A DNA stretch of 64,000 nt from positions 11,967 through 75,966 of the forward strand of contig JAGXHL010000097.1 of the NCBI GenBank assembly GCA_024636215.1, read 5' to 3'. The notes under the pieces were generated by a model. The model did not search any database. It was given only the letters and a program-made list of their open reading frames with translations, and was not told where the DNA came from. Numbering within the stretch: position 1 is the stretch's first letter; each line of letters opens with the position of its first letter. The stretch is from Deltaproteobacteria bacterium (GTDB taxonomy: Bacteria; Desulfobacterota; Desulfuromonadia; Desulfuromonadales; BM103). Of the stretch, positions 1-8,367 are shown in pieces. The position numbers and the translations under genes were made by a program.

Positions 1-2445
1 GTCGGGATGGGTGTAGGCGACCGTACGGAAGACCCGGGCGACATAAGCCACCGGGAGGTTATACTGCCAGCCGATGCTGCCGGGTTGGCCGGTAAACTTT
101 GCCGGTGGTTGCGGCAAGCTTTGAGGGCGATCGGGAAGGCTTGAGAGCAAGGCGTTCAAAGGTTTCTGGATGCTCTTTTGAGCGGCCTCTTCAGCGGTGA
201 TGGCGACGGCTGTCTGAACTGAAACAAAAAGCCCTGCGGCTATTTCCTTAAACATCTTCGCCAGTTTACTTAAGCCTTGATTGTCAAGTTTGCTAATCTG
301 TTGAATCGTTTGCACCTGGGTCATACCGCTCCACTCTTCGCGCAAGCTTGCAGTGGGCGTGAGCATGGCGGCTGCGGCACGCGAGGCGAAGGAATGACCC
401 GCGCCGGGGATCGAATTCTCCATAGATGTCCTGATCTGGCCGATGACCGTGCGCAAGCGATCAAGGTCGTCAAAATCCGGCCTGGTCAGAATGTCGGTCA
501 GGATCTTGCAAAGGGTCGCTTGATTGCGGTCCAGGCATTTGCTTTTGAGCTCGATAACCGGATGCATGCTGTCGAGATTAAGTGGGCTTTCCAAAAGATT
601 GGTGCCGAAACGAACACCGCCGGTGGCCGCTGTTATACGCCGGGACATGGCCAGATAGTCGTGTCCCGCAGCGCCGATCTGAGGCATCAAGGCACAGAAG
701 ATGGGCAGATAGGGACGTAATGAGACTTCCAGGAAGCCGGTATCGAAGTGCATGTTCAGGTAGCTGATGCCATTGGTCGGTTGGGTGAACCAGAAGGTCT
801 CACAATCGGCTTTCGTCTGCCTGTGAAATGGAGTCACCCTCTCTTCGACCTCGATGTCGGCCAGATCGAGGGTTGGCAGACAGCTTGTGTCGTCCGGAGT
901 CTCCTGTCCTTTTTTCAAGGCGCTGTTCTGCGCCTTGATTTCAGCAATCCTGGTCGCGTCCAGAGTGGCTTTTATGTGCCGAAGGTGAGCAGCGAAGGCT
1001 TGTTCTTCACGTTGGGCATGCTCGGTATCAGGGCGCAGCAGGAGTGTGACCCGGTGCGGGTTATCGAGCAAGTGGCGACGAATCATGTTGGGGAAAAACT
1101 GCGGGTCGGCCGTTGCACTTTTAAGCCGCTCGAGGTTTTGACCGATCATCAGCGTGCTGAAGGGGTCATTGGCATGCAGCCAGGGACCGAACAGGCGCAT
1201 CATCAAGCCCAGGCCGTAAGGGTATTGGTCGCCGGTGACTTCCCGGCTGGCAAACTCGTACTGATGCAGCGCTGCGTCGATACGCTCCTGCGGCAAGCCG
1301 TTTTTTTCAACTTGTCTTAAAGTTTCGATAATCAGAGCTTCGATTTCTGGCAGCTTTTCGGGGTCGGTACCCTGCAGGCCTGCTGTCAGGAAGGTGTCAC
1401 GGTAGTCGTCATGGTAACCGGTGCCCGGCGAGAGGTTGCGCCCAAGGCCTGATTCGATCAGGGCCTGATAGAGGGGGGCGGCAGGGTTACCGAGTAGCAG
1501 GTTGGTGAGAATACCGATGGCGGATCGTTCAAAGGTGTCTTCGATCGGGCAGGTCAGCCAGGCCATTTGCACCATGCTGATCTGCTGTTGTTCGTCGTCA
1601 GGGCCGACCGGGAAGGTCTCTGTCCTTTGTATCGGGGCCGTCAGACGCGACTCCAAAGGGATTTCGCTGTTGACCTCCTGCTGGGTGAAACGGCTTAAGG
1701 CGAGTTTCTCGATCTGCTTGACGTGCTCTTCAAGAGGCAGGTTGCCGTAGGTGAAGATCCAGCTGTTGCTGGGGTGGTAGTAGCTTTCGTGAAAGGAGCG
1801 TAACTGCTGCCAGGACAACTCCGGGATAACGAGCGGCTCGCCTCCGGAATTCTTGCCGTAGCAGGTGGTAGGGAAAAGCGCGGCATTAAGACGCCGCCCC
1901 AATAGCGATGAAGGGTCCGCCATAGCGCCCTTCATCTCATTGAAAACTACACCCTTGATCATCAGGCTGTCCGGGTTGCTTTCGTCGGCGAAGTCGAGAC
2001 GATGGCCTTCCTGGCGAAAATCCTGCTCCCGTAACATGGGGAAGAAGGTTGCGTCGAGGTAGATGCCCATCAGGTTGTAGAAGTCTTTGCGATTCATGCT
2101 TGCAACCGGGTAGAGTGTCCAGTCGGCGGCCGTCATAGCGTTCATGAAGGTATTGAGGCTGCGCTTGAGCATGGTGAAGAAAGGATCGCGTACCGGATAT
2201 TTCTCCGAACCGCAGAGCACGGTATGCTCCAGGATGTGGGCAACCCCGGTGGAATCATTCGGTGGCGTGCGGAAGCCGATGGCGAAGACGTTGTTCGGAT
2301 CATCGCAGGCAAGATGCAGCAGTCTCGCCCCGGTCGGTTTGTGGTTCAGTTTTATGGCGGTCAGGTTCAGTTCCGGAACCGGCAGGCTTTGCTCGACAAT
2401 AAAATTGCCAAGACGCGTGTCCGGCAAGAGGATTTCTTGATTCAT
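1..2445 (-). CDS. M16C-family (PreP/Cym1-like) zinc metallopeptidase, 3' end cut by window edge
   Basis: Large presequence-protease/insulinase-type peptidase; the family degrades short unstructured peptides inside a closed two-half chamber. The reading frame is open for 815 codons from the ATG at 2445 to base 1 with no stop, so roughly the last 150-180 residues of a usual 960-1000 aa protein are outside the window. The inverted zinc motif HILEH is at residues 70-74, followed by TVLCGS; further family marks are FMNAMTAADWTLYP (residues 100-113) and, later, VVFNEMKG, which should hold the downstream zinc-ligand glutamate. No signal peptide, so probably cytoplasmic. The start is supported by GGAG about 6 nt upstream. 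It stands alone here, pointing away from the oxidoreductase terminator. The family call is firm; the physiological substrate cannot be read from sequence. Confidence 0.9.
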   Translation of the reverse strand, partial: MNQEILLPDTRLGNFIVEQSLPVPELNLTAIKLNHKPTGARLLHLACDDPNNVFAIGFRTPPNDSTGVAHILEHTVLCGSEKYPVRDPFFTMLKRSLNTFMNAMTAADWTLYPVASMNRKDFYNLMGIYLDATFFPMLREQDFRQEGHRLDFADESNPDSLMIKGVVFNEMKGAMADPSSLLGRRLNAALFPTTCYGKNSGGEPLVIPELSWQQLRSFHESYYHPSNSWIFTYGNLPLEEHVKQIEKLALSRFTQQEVNSEIPLESRLTAPIQRTETFPVGPDDEQQQISMVQMAWLTCPIEDTFERSAIGILTNLLLGNPAAPLYQALIESGLGRNLSPGTGYHDDYRDTFLTAGLQGTDPEKLPEIEALIIETLRQVEKNGLPQERIDAALHQYEFASREVTGDQYPYGLGLMMRLFGPWLHANDPFSTLMIGQNLERLKSATADPQFFPNMIRRHLLDNPHRVTLLLRPDTEHAQREEQAFAAHLRHIKATLDATRIAEIKAQNSALKKGQETPDDTSCLPTLDLADIEVEERVTPFHRQTKADCETFWFTQPTNGISYLNMHFDTGFLEVSLRPYLPIFCALMPQIGAAGHDYLAMSRRITAATGGVRFGTNLLESPLNLDSMHPVIELKSKCLDRNQATLCKILTDILTRPDFDDLDRLRTVIGQIRTSMENSIPGAGHSFASRAAAAMLTPTASLREEWSGMTQVQTIQQISKLDNQGLSKLAKMFKEIAAGLFVSVQTAVAITAEEAAQKSIQKPLNALLSSLPDRPQSLPQPPAKFTGQPGSIGWQYNLPVAYVARVFRTVAYTHPD

Positions 2446-2524
2446 CGGGGACTCCATTTCATGACGTCATTTTGATGATAATTGTAGCGCACTCCTCACT
2501 TGATTAACAGGAAGGGGGAGAAAT

Positions 2525-2549
2525 AAAAAGCCCCGCTGGGTCGCGGGGC
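2525..2549 (-). terminator. Rho-independent terminator of the AcuI/YhdH-type gene
   Basis: A 7-bp GC stem (GCCCCGC at 2530-2536 pairing with 2543-2549) with a 6-nt loop. Read on the minus strand it is followed by TTTTTATTT. It lies about 40 bp past the stop of the minus-strand oxidoreductase and before the start of the M16C gene, so the two minus-strand genes are probably separate transcripts. Confidence 0.8.
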
Positions 2550-2590
2550 AGAATATTGACATGATTTTTGAAGAAAGGCCAATCTCAGCA

Positions 2591-3577
2591 TTAGAGTTTT
2601 ACCAGGATGCGGCCTCGCAAGCCGCCCTTGAGAATGGCTTGAATATATTCTTCAAGATCCTCAACGCGGACTTCGGTGACCAGAGCTTCAAGATCGACCT
2701 GCCAATCTCCGGCTAGCTTGTTCCAGACCGACAGGCGCTGAGGAGCAGGACACTGGACTGAATCGATGCCGAGCAGACTGACTCCGCGCAGGATGAAAGG
2801 AAAGACGTTGACCGGCAGCTCCGGTGAGCCCACCAGGCCGCAGCAGGTAACGCTGCCGCCATAACAGGTTGATTTGAGCACGGCAGCCAGCATTTCACCG
2901 CCGACGACATCGATGGCACCGGCCCAGCGTTCCTTCATCATCGGACGCTCGGCATTCTCCATGAGTGCTTCTCTTGTGATCACCTCGTGAGCGCCCAGGT
3001 TCTTCAGAAACGCTGCCTGGTCTGCCTTACCGGTCACAGCAACCACTTGATAACCGGCTTTGGCGAGGATGGCTACTGCAACAGAGCCGACCCCTCCGGT
3101 TGCGCCTGTAACCAGGATCTCACCGGCCTCCGGGGCGACCCGCTCTGCCAGGGCCTGCACGGAGAGTCCTGCAGTAAATCCGGCCGTGCCGAGAATCATG
3201 CTGTCGCGCAGGGTCAGGCCGGCAGGCAGGGCGATGGCCCACTCAGCCGGAATGCGAATGTACTCACCATAGCCGCCGGCCGTGTTCATGCCCAGATCCC
3301 AGCCGGTCACCACGACCTGGTCGCCAGCTTTGAAGGTGCCGCTGGCATCCTCAACGACTTCTCCGGCAGCATCAATCCCGGGTGTATGGGGAAAGTTTTT
3401 CGAAACGCCCTGGTTGCCGGTGGCGGAGAGTGCGTCTTTGTAGTTCAGTGAGGAGTATTGCACCTTGATCAGCAGCGGGCCTTCCGGGAGTTCGCTGACA
3501 GAACGCTGACCGATGCTGCGCACGAATTTCTTCTCAGGCTGCTTTTCGACGATCATTGCTTTAAAATGTTCAATCAT
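2591..3577 (-). CDS. acuI: AcuI/YhdH-family NADPH-dependent acrylyl-CoA reductase / quinone oxidoreductase
   Basis: A 328-aa zinc-less MDR-superfamily oxidoreductase of the YhdH/AcuI type. AcuI reduces acryloyl-CoA to propionyl-CoA with NADPH. N-terminal GroES-like fold with the family signature SSLNYKDALSATG (about residues 42-54) and HTPGIDAAGEV; nucleotide-binding part with GATGGVGSVAVAILAKAGY near residue 160. Family length is about 325-330 aa, so it is complete. AAAGGA lies 7-8 nt before the ATG. It is monocistronic, with its own candidate promoter (3649-3678) and terminator (2525-2549). It could instead be a general quinone or enal reductase; the subfamily call is good, the in vivo substrate is inferred. 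Confidence 0.88.
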   Translation of the reverse strand: MIEHFKAMIVEKQPEKKFVRSIGQRSVSELPEGPLLIKVQYSSLNYKDALSATGNQGVSKNFPHTPGIDAAGEVVEDASGTFKAGDQVVVTGWDLGMNTAGGYGEYIRIPAEWAIALPAGLTLRDSMILGTAGFTAGLSVQALAERVAPEAGEILVTGATGGVGSVAVAILAKAGYQVVAVTGKADQAAFLKNLGAHEVITREALMENAERPMMKERWAGAIDVVGGEMLAAVLKSTCYGGSVTCCGLVGSPELPVNVFPFILRGVSLLGIDSVQCPAPQRLSVWNKLAGDWQVDLEALVTEVRVEDLEEYIQAILKGGLRGRILVKL

Positions 3578-3648
3578 TGCAGAGTCCTTTGTTGAGAGGT
3601 TAAAGTCTGTGTTGCCAGTACCGTTTGATTGGTTGTCTGTTGCTGGTT

Positions 3649-3678
3649 ATGTTAGACATGTATCGTGCCTGACATCAA
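3649..3678 (-). promoter_or_regulatory. Candidate sigma70 promoter for the AcuI/YhdH-type gene
   Basis: On the minus strand TTGATG (3678-3673) and TAACAT (3654-3649) are separated by 18 bp. This predicts a transcript start about 65 nt upstream of the ATG at 3577, leaving room for the AAAGGA ribosome site. The match is moderate. Confidence 0.4.
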
Positions 3679-3766
3679 GTACAGACTTTTTAATAGCAAT
3701 AGTACCTCAAAAGATACTGTCGTCCCGCTGAAGGCCTTTGTTGAAGAATCGAACGATCGCTGTGGT

Positions 3767-3935
3767 CTAGCAGTTTGTCAGACTATCCATGAGCCGGCTG
3801 CAAATCCGGCTGTTTGGCCCATATTTCAGCTCCATTTTAGTCCATAGCTACCGCTATGAACCTGCAAATGGGTTAAAATCTGTTCTCAAACATCCAAATT
3901 TTCGCTTCGGCCCGTATAGCCCGACAGGCTCCTAG
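3767..3935. repeat. 169-bp MITE-like dispersed repeat, copy A
   Basis: Begins and ends with CTAG and has imperfect terminal inverted repeats of about 20 bp (CTAGCAGTTTGTCAGACTAT against CTAGGAGCCTGTCGGGCTAT). A second copy of identical length is at 59359-59527; by eye the two differ at ten positions with no gap, about 94% identity. Two small internal hairpins are visible (around 3793-3811 and 3843-3857). No ORF worth calling. It fills most of the 481-bp gene-free stretch 3578-4058 between the oxidoreductase and the sensor kinase; besides this element and the candidate promoter I see nothing else there. Confidence 0.85.
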
Positions 3936-4058
3936 ATTACGTAAAATTTGATCGGTGGCAAGTGGAATTTGCTAAGTTTCTCTCTTTTCATGCCCCCACC
4001 AACCTGTTAAGATCACCTGATTTGTTTTGTGATGTTCTGGTAAGGGGGCCGGAAATTC

Positions 4059-6104
4059 ATGTCTTTTCGCAAACCACTCTCCGTGCAACAAAAAATGACA
4101 GGCATCATCTTTCTCGTCAGTATGCTTGTTTTACTGTTGACGTCAGGGCAGTTTATTTTCTTTGAACTGCAAAATATGAACGATACCGTCCGCAATGAGA
4201 TCGTTTCTCTTTCCAGACTGGTTTCTGCCAACGCACGTTTTCCCCTGGCTGTTAAAGACGATTCCGCCGCCAAGAGTGTGCTTGACTCATTGTCCGCGAA
4301 CAAAGATGTTGTGACCGCTTATCTGCTCGACCCTGATGGCCTCACTCGAGTGGGTTATTCCCGGTCACAAAACAGCTCGGCGCGGATCGATGCAGCTAAA
4401 GCGCTAGAATTTTTCAAGCTCGAGGCCCTCCAGATAGAAGAGGGGCTGCAGACGGGAAACGAGAGCCTCTGGCAAGAGCAGGGTCGTCTCGCGTATTTTA
4501 TGCCGGTCAGCTTTGAGGGCAGTCATGTCGGCTACAGCTACATCAGTATTGAGCTTAACAAACTGCGCAAACAACGTCTTCTCATTGCTTTCGGTTGGCT
4601 GTTGTCCATGGGGGCTGCCGTTCTTGTTACCTACCTGCTGAGTTCCCGTTTACAAAAACATATCTCCGCGCCTTTTGAACAGCTTGTTTCACGGATGAAT
4701 CAAATCTCTCGCGAAAAGCGCCTGGTAGGGTTTGTGCCGAAAGAGACGGAAGATGAGTTCGCGCAGCTCTTTCACGGCTTTGATGAAATGATCCGCGCGC
4801 TCAAAGAGCGCGACCAGATGCTGGAGCGACATCGAAAAAACCTTGAGTTGGAAGTTCAGGTCCGCACCAGGGCGCTCGAGGCCGAAAAAGAGAAGGCAGA
4901 GCAGGCGACTGTCGCCAAGTCGCGTTTTTTGGCCAACATGAGCCATGAGATACGGACGCCGATGATCGGCGTGCTGGGTATGGCAGACCTCCTGAGACAG
5001 CGCCCTCTGGGAGAAGAGGACCAGAATCTGGTTGCCACTATCTATCGCTCCGGCGAAGCCTTGCTTGCGATACTCAATGATATTCTCGACTTTTCCAAGA
5101 TTGAGGCAGGTCACCTCGAGCTTGATTCTGTTGCCTTCGATGTTGCTCAACTGACCGAAGACGTGACGGATATGATGGCCGTGACCGCTCATGCTAAAGC
5201 CCTTGATCTCAGTGTGACAACCTCGGTTGAATCTCCGCTTGTGACTGGAGACCCGGGCCGCCTGCGCCAGGTCCTGTTGAACCTGATCGGCAATGCGATC
5301 AAATTCACCGAGTCCGGCAGTGTCTGGGTAGTCCTTGAAGCTTGTGATAACTCCGCAAAGAAAGAGTGCGATTGCCTCTTTGTTGTCAAGGACACCGGGG
5401 TTGGTATTGCGGAAGACGTCCTCTCAAGAATTTTTGACTCTTTCGACCAGGGTGACAGTAGTACGACGAGAAAATTCGGTGGCACCGGACTCGGGCTGGC
5501 CATCACCAAAGAGTTGGTGCAGTTGATGGGTGGAGAGATTGCTGTGCAGAGTGCGCCGGGTGAGGGCAGCACCTTTAGCGTCCGTTTGTCGATGGCTCTT
5601 GCCGATCAAACAGAAATTCAACGCGTGCTCACGACACCGCCCACTCTGGAGCAGGCTTCTCACGTCGAGGCACTTCAGATTGAACCAGCTGCTGTTTGCG
5701 GCAATCGCCGCGTCCTGCTTGCCGAAGACAACCCGACAACCCAGACCCTGATCTCGATACTGTTTCAGCAGATGGGCCTTGAGTTGATCATCGTTGATAA
5801 CGGGCAGGCTGCCCTCGATTTCCTCGCGACTGAAGAGGTTGACCTGATTCTGATGGATTGCCAGATGCCGATTCTGGACGGTTTCAAGGCCACGTCTCAG
5901 CTTAGGAGCCAAGGGCTGAAGACACCAATTGTTGCCTTGACAGCCTTCGCCCGCAACGAAGATGAAGACCAGTGCCTGAATGCCGGCATGAATGATTTTC
6001 TCAGTAAACCTTTCCGGCAGCATGAATTAAAAAACATTCTATTAAGATGGCTTGGTCCTGAAGCTCTGTCCGAGCCTCTGCTTGATGAATCCGTGAATAA
6101 TTGA
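4059..6104 (+). CDS. Membrane hybrid sensor histidine kinase / response regulator
   Basis: A 681-aa inner-membrane hybrid kinase. Two membrane spans (about residues 12-33 and 173-193) enclose a periplasmic sensor of about 140 residues that looks CHASE8-like (inference from length and position). Next come HAMP (about 195-250), a short coiled coil, HisKA with His296 in SHEIRTPM, and a HATPase domain with N box NLIGNAIKF, DTGVGI and GGTGLGLAI. The C-terminal receiver has phospho-acceptor Asp600 in MDCQMP and the usual LSKPF lysine. No Hpt domain and no DNA-binding partner are adjacent, so a separate phosphotransfer protein would be needed. It lies 46 bp upstream of the first LVIVD gene on the same strand, possibly co-transcribed. 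The signal it senses is unknown. Confidence 0.9.
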   Translation: MSFRKPLSVQQKMTGIIFLVSMLVLLLTSGQFIFFELQNMNDTVRNEIVSLSRLVSANARFPLAVKDDSAAKSVLDSLSANKDVVTAYLLDPDGLTRVGYSRSQNSSARIDAAKALEFFKLEALQIEEGLQTGNESLWQEQGRLAYFMPVSFEGSHVGYSYISIELNKLRKQRLLIAFGWLLSMGAAVLVTYLLSSRLQKHISAPFEQLVSRMNQISREKRLVGFVPKETEDEFAQLFHGFDEMIRALKERDQMLERHRKNLELEVQVRTRALEAEKEKAEQATVAKSRFLANMSHEIRTPMIGVLGMADLLRQRPLGEEDQNLVATIYRSGEALLAILNDILDFSKIEAGHLELDSVAFDVAQLTEDVTDMMAVTAHAKALDLSVTTSVESPLVTGDPGRLRQVLLNLIGNAIKFTESGSVWVVLEACDNSAKKECDCLFVVKDTGVGIAEDVLSRIFDSFDQGDSSTTRKFGGTGLGLAITKELVQLMGGEIAVQSAPGEGSTFSVRLSMALADQTEIQRVLTTPPTLEQASHVEALQIEPAAVCGNRRVLLAEDNPTTQTLISILFQQMGLELIIVDNGQAALDFLATEEVDLILMDCQMPILDGFKATSQLRSQGLKTPIVALTAFARNEDEDQCLNAGMNDFLSKPFRQHELKNILLRWLGPEALSEPLLDESVNN

Positions 6105-6150
6105 TGATGATCGACGCGACCAGCAGCCTTTTCCATGCCTGGCCCTTGTT

Positions 6151-8367
6151 ATGAAAAAACAGCTTCGTGAAATTATTTACTGGGCAGCCCTCCTGTCGAC
6201 CTGCACCTTAACGGTTGTTTCCACCGTTCTCTTCCTGTGGATGCTTGATGTTGACCAACCCATAGCGGCTAAGGACACTGATACGACCATCGTCGCAAAT
6301 GAAGTCTCAGCTGAGCATGACAAGCTGCAGCAATTGTTCGAAAAGGTGGGTGGGAATGGTGAGTTCTCTCGAGTGCTGCTTCCCCTGGGACCGGATGAGG
6401 GCCGTTTGCCGGGATCTGCATGGCTCTGGTCTGAATTTCAAAAGGGCAATCCGGTCGCTGGAGAAAGAACGATAAAAGATGGTTTTGATGGCTTGCAGGG
6501 CGTTGATAACGTCATAGACTTCTCCAGGGGTGCCGTCTCCGAACTCTTCCTGACGCAGAAACCTCGCCAGGTGTTCCGTCGGGGTCGTTTTCTCTACCTG
6601 TTGAATGACAATCAGCAAATCCTGATTATTGACTGTCTCAACCCCGATCAGCCAAGCTTGTCAGGCCATCTGCCATACTCGCTGGTCAAGCATATGGCGA
6701 TGCAGGGCAATATCGCTTATCTGCTGATAGAGCGATCGGGGGTGTCAGCTGGACGTATGCTTCTTGTCGACCTCAAATCTCCCGACAAGCCGCGCAGGAT
6801 CGCACAGTTTGACCTGCCGGAAGACGCTTTTTCCTTTTTCTTTGTTGACTCCCAACTCCTTGTTTACACTGCCTCACAAGGATATAAGAGTAAAAATCGT
6901 ATCTATGTGTATGACGTCAACGATAGTGTCCAACTCCAACTGCTTGGACATATCGAAAGCCCTAACTTTGGCTTGAATTTTTTGCAATTCGACCAATATG
7001 TTTTGGTTCCCGGGGCGCACGAAGGATTGACTCTCTACGACTTCAGCGATCCGTTCACGCCTGTGCAGGTTGCTGCTCTTGACTCCCCGCACATCAATCG
7101 AATGGCCCGGTATGGTGATTTCGTCTTTGCAGCAGGAAGTGATGGACGCATTGTCAGCATTGATTTCAGTGACCCCTTTCAGCCAGCACTTGCGTCAAGT
7201 GCCGAGGAGGTCAAGCATCTTTCCTATCTTTTGGCATACGACGAATATACCTACTATTTTACCTTTAATGGCTACCTGAAGGTGTTTAACTTTCCCCTTG
7301 GCACGTCTCGTAAACATCCCCCTCCAAGCCTTGTGTCTGATGACCCATTGGCATCCTTGCATCCCGGTACGGGTTTCACGCTTCTGGGCACGGCTCCTGC
7401 TGCTTTGCCTGCAGGCGTAACCGCTTCGTTGCCACTCGCCGAGGGGGCGGCAATTGTCGATCAACTGATTTGGCAGGATTGTCTGGTTGTTCTGGATGCT
7501 GAAGGAATCCTCCATTTTTATGATTTGGGAGCGGATCTTTCTCTGAGCTTTCGACAGGAATTAAAACTTTTGACTCCCCGGCGGTGGTTGGCTTCAGGTC
7601 GCGGCCGCCTTTATGTCGGGGGTGGAAAAGACCTCGATATTATTTCACAAAACCTGGAAGGAGTTTTTTCCGTTGCTACTGAAATGGAGTTGTCGGTAAA
7701 CGAGACCTGGGATGGTCTTGTGATTCGAAATGTGTTGTTGCTTGCTGCAGGAAAACAGGGGCTTTTGACCTTCTCCCTGCAGAGGCCCGATGCTCCCGCG
7801 TTAACTTCCGTTTGGGGTCCCCCGCGACATCTGGTCTCCCAGTTTGATGTCCGGCATTTGGCGGCAGTTGATGATGGCCGGGTGCTTTTTTCCGCAGGAG
7901 CCGCAGGCGTTTCGATTGGCCGAGTGGATGATGACAAAAAATTTACCCAGCAAGGTTCATTTCGCTTTTCGTCTCCTGTAAATGCCGTTGCGGTTTATGA
8001 TGGGATAGGACTGGTTGCGACCGGGGAGGAGGTCTCCTTCATCGATGTCAGAGATGCACATTCATTGCAGAACCTTGGTAAGATAACTTTCCCCGAGGTC
8101 GAGCGACTTGCTGTCGCTGCGCCGGATTTGTGGGCTGGTTACGTAGACGCTGTGGGCTGGTCAATTTTCCCTCTGCCGCGTTTCCTGTCGCCAGAAGATG
8201 TTGCATCCTCTCGAGATGAACACATTGTTTCACAATTCAACCTCGAGCCTTTTCGCTACAGGCTCCACCTTTTCAGTAAAGACGAAGTTAGAATAGTCCC
8301 CGGGGTTCTGAGCTTACCTGTTCGTTTGACTGAGCAGATCAAGGGAGGTCGCCCTCATGTCAACTAG
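6151..8367 (+). CDS. Membrane-anchored LVIVD-repeat beta-propeller protein 1
   Basis: 738 aa. An N-terminal signal anchor (about residues 10-33) should leave the bulk of the protein in the periplasm. The rest consists of repeated blades with the LVIVD-type core, for example RMLLVDLKSPDKPRRIA, GLTLYDFSDPFTPVQVA and GRIVSIDFSDPFQPA, alternating with Y/V-rich strands: the pattern of an extracytoplasmic beta-propeller. There are no catalytic residues I recognise. The last 11 nt overlap the next gene, which encodes a protein of the same architecture, so the pair probably arose by duplication and is translated together. The upstream ribosome site is weak. Function unknown; LVIVD proteins are generally taken as cell-surface binding or scaffold propellers. 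Confidence 0.8.
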   Translation: MKKQLREIIYWAALLSTCTLTVVSTVLFLWMLDVDQPIAAKDTDTTIVANEVSAEHDKLQQLFEKVGGNGEFSRVLLPLGPDEGRLPGSAWLWSEFQKGNPVAGERTIKDGFDGLQGVDNVIDFSRGAVSELFLTQKPRQVFRRGRFLYLLNDNQQILIIDCLNPDQPSLSGHLPYSLVKHMAMQGNIAYLLIERSGVSAGRMLLVDLKSPDKPRRIAQFDLPEDAFSFFFVDSQLLVYTASQGYKSKNRIYVYDVNDSVQLQLLGHIESPNFGLNFLQFDQYVLVPGAHEGLTLYDFSDPFTPVQVAALDSPHINRMARYGDFVFAAGSDGRIVSIDFSDPFQPALASSAEEVKHLSYLLAYDEYTYYFTFNGYLKVFNFPLGTSRKHPPPSLVSDDPLASLHPGTGFTLLGTAPAALPAGVTASLPLAEGAAIVDQLIWQDCLVVLDAEGILHFYDLGADLSLSFRQELKLLTPRRWLASGRGRLYVGGGKDLDIISQNLEGVFSVATEMELSVNETWDGLVIRNVLLLAAGKQGLLTFSLQRPDAPALTSVWGPPRHLVSQFDVRHLAAVDDGRVLFSAGAAGVSIGRVDDDKKFTQQGSFRFSSPVNAVAVYDGIGLVATGEEVSFIDVRDAHSLQNLGKITFPEVERLAVAAPDLWAGYVDAVGWSIFPLPRFLSPEDVASSRDEHIVSQFNLEPFRYRLHLFSKDEVRIVPGVLSLPVRLTEQIKGGRPHVN

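Noticed and set aside
277..2475. Several plus-strand ORFs of 60-190 codons
   Set aside because: They are shadows of the M16C peptidase, whose minus-strand frame is open over the whole interval and carries the HILEH zinc motif.
2459..2480. GATGATAATTG-type sequence as a Fur box
   Set aside because: Only a partial match to the Fur consensus and located upstream of a peptidase gene; chance is more likely.
3665..3847. 60-codon plus-strand ORF upstream of the sensor kinase
   Set aside because: It runs through the 169-bp repeat and has no ribosome site or conserved features.
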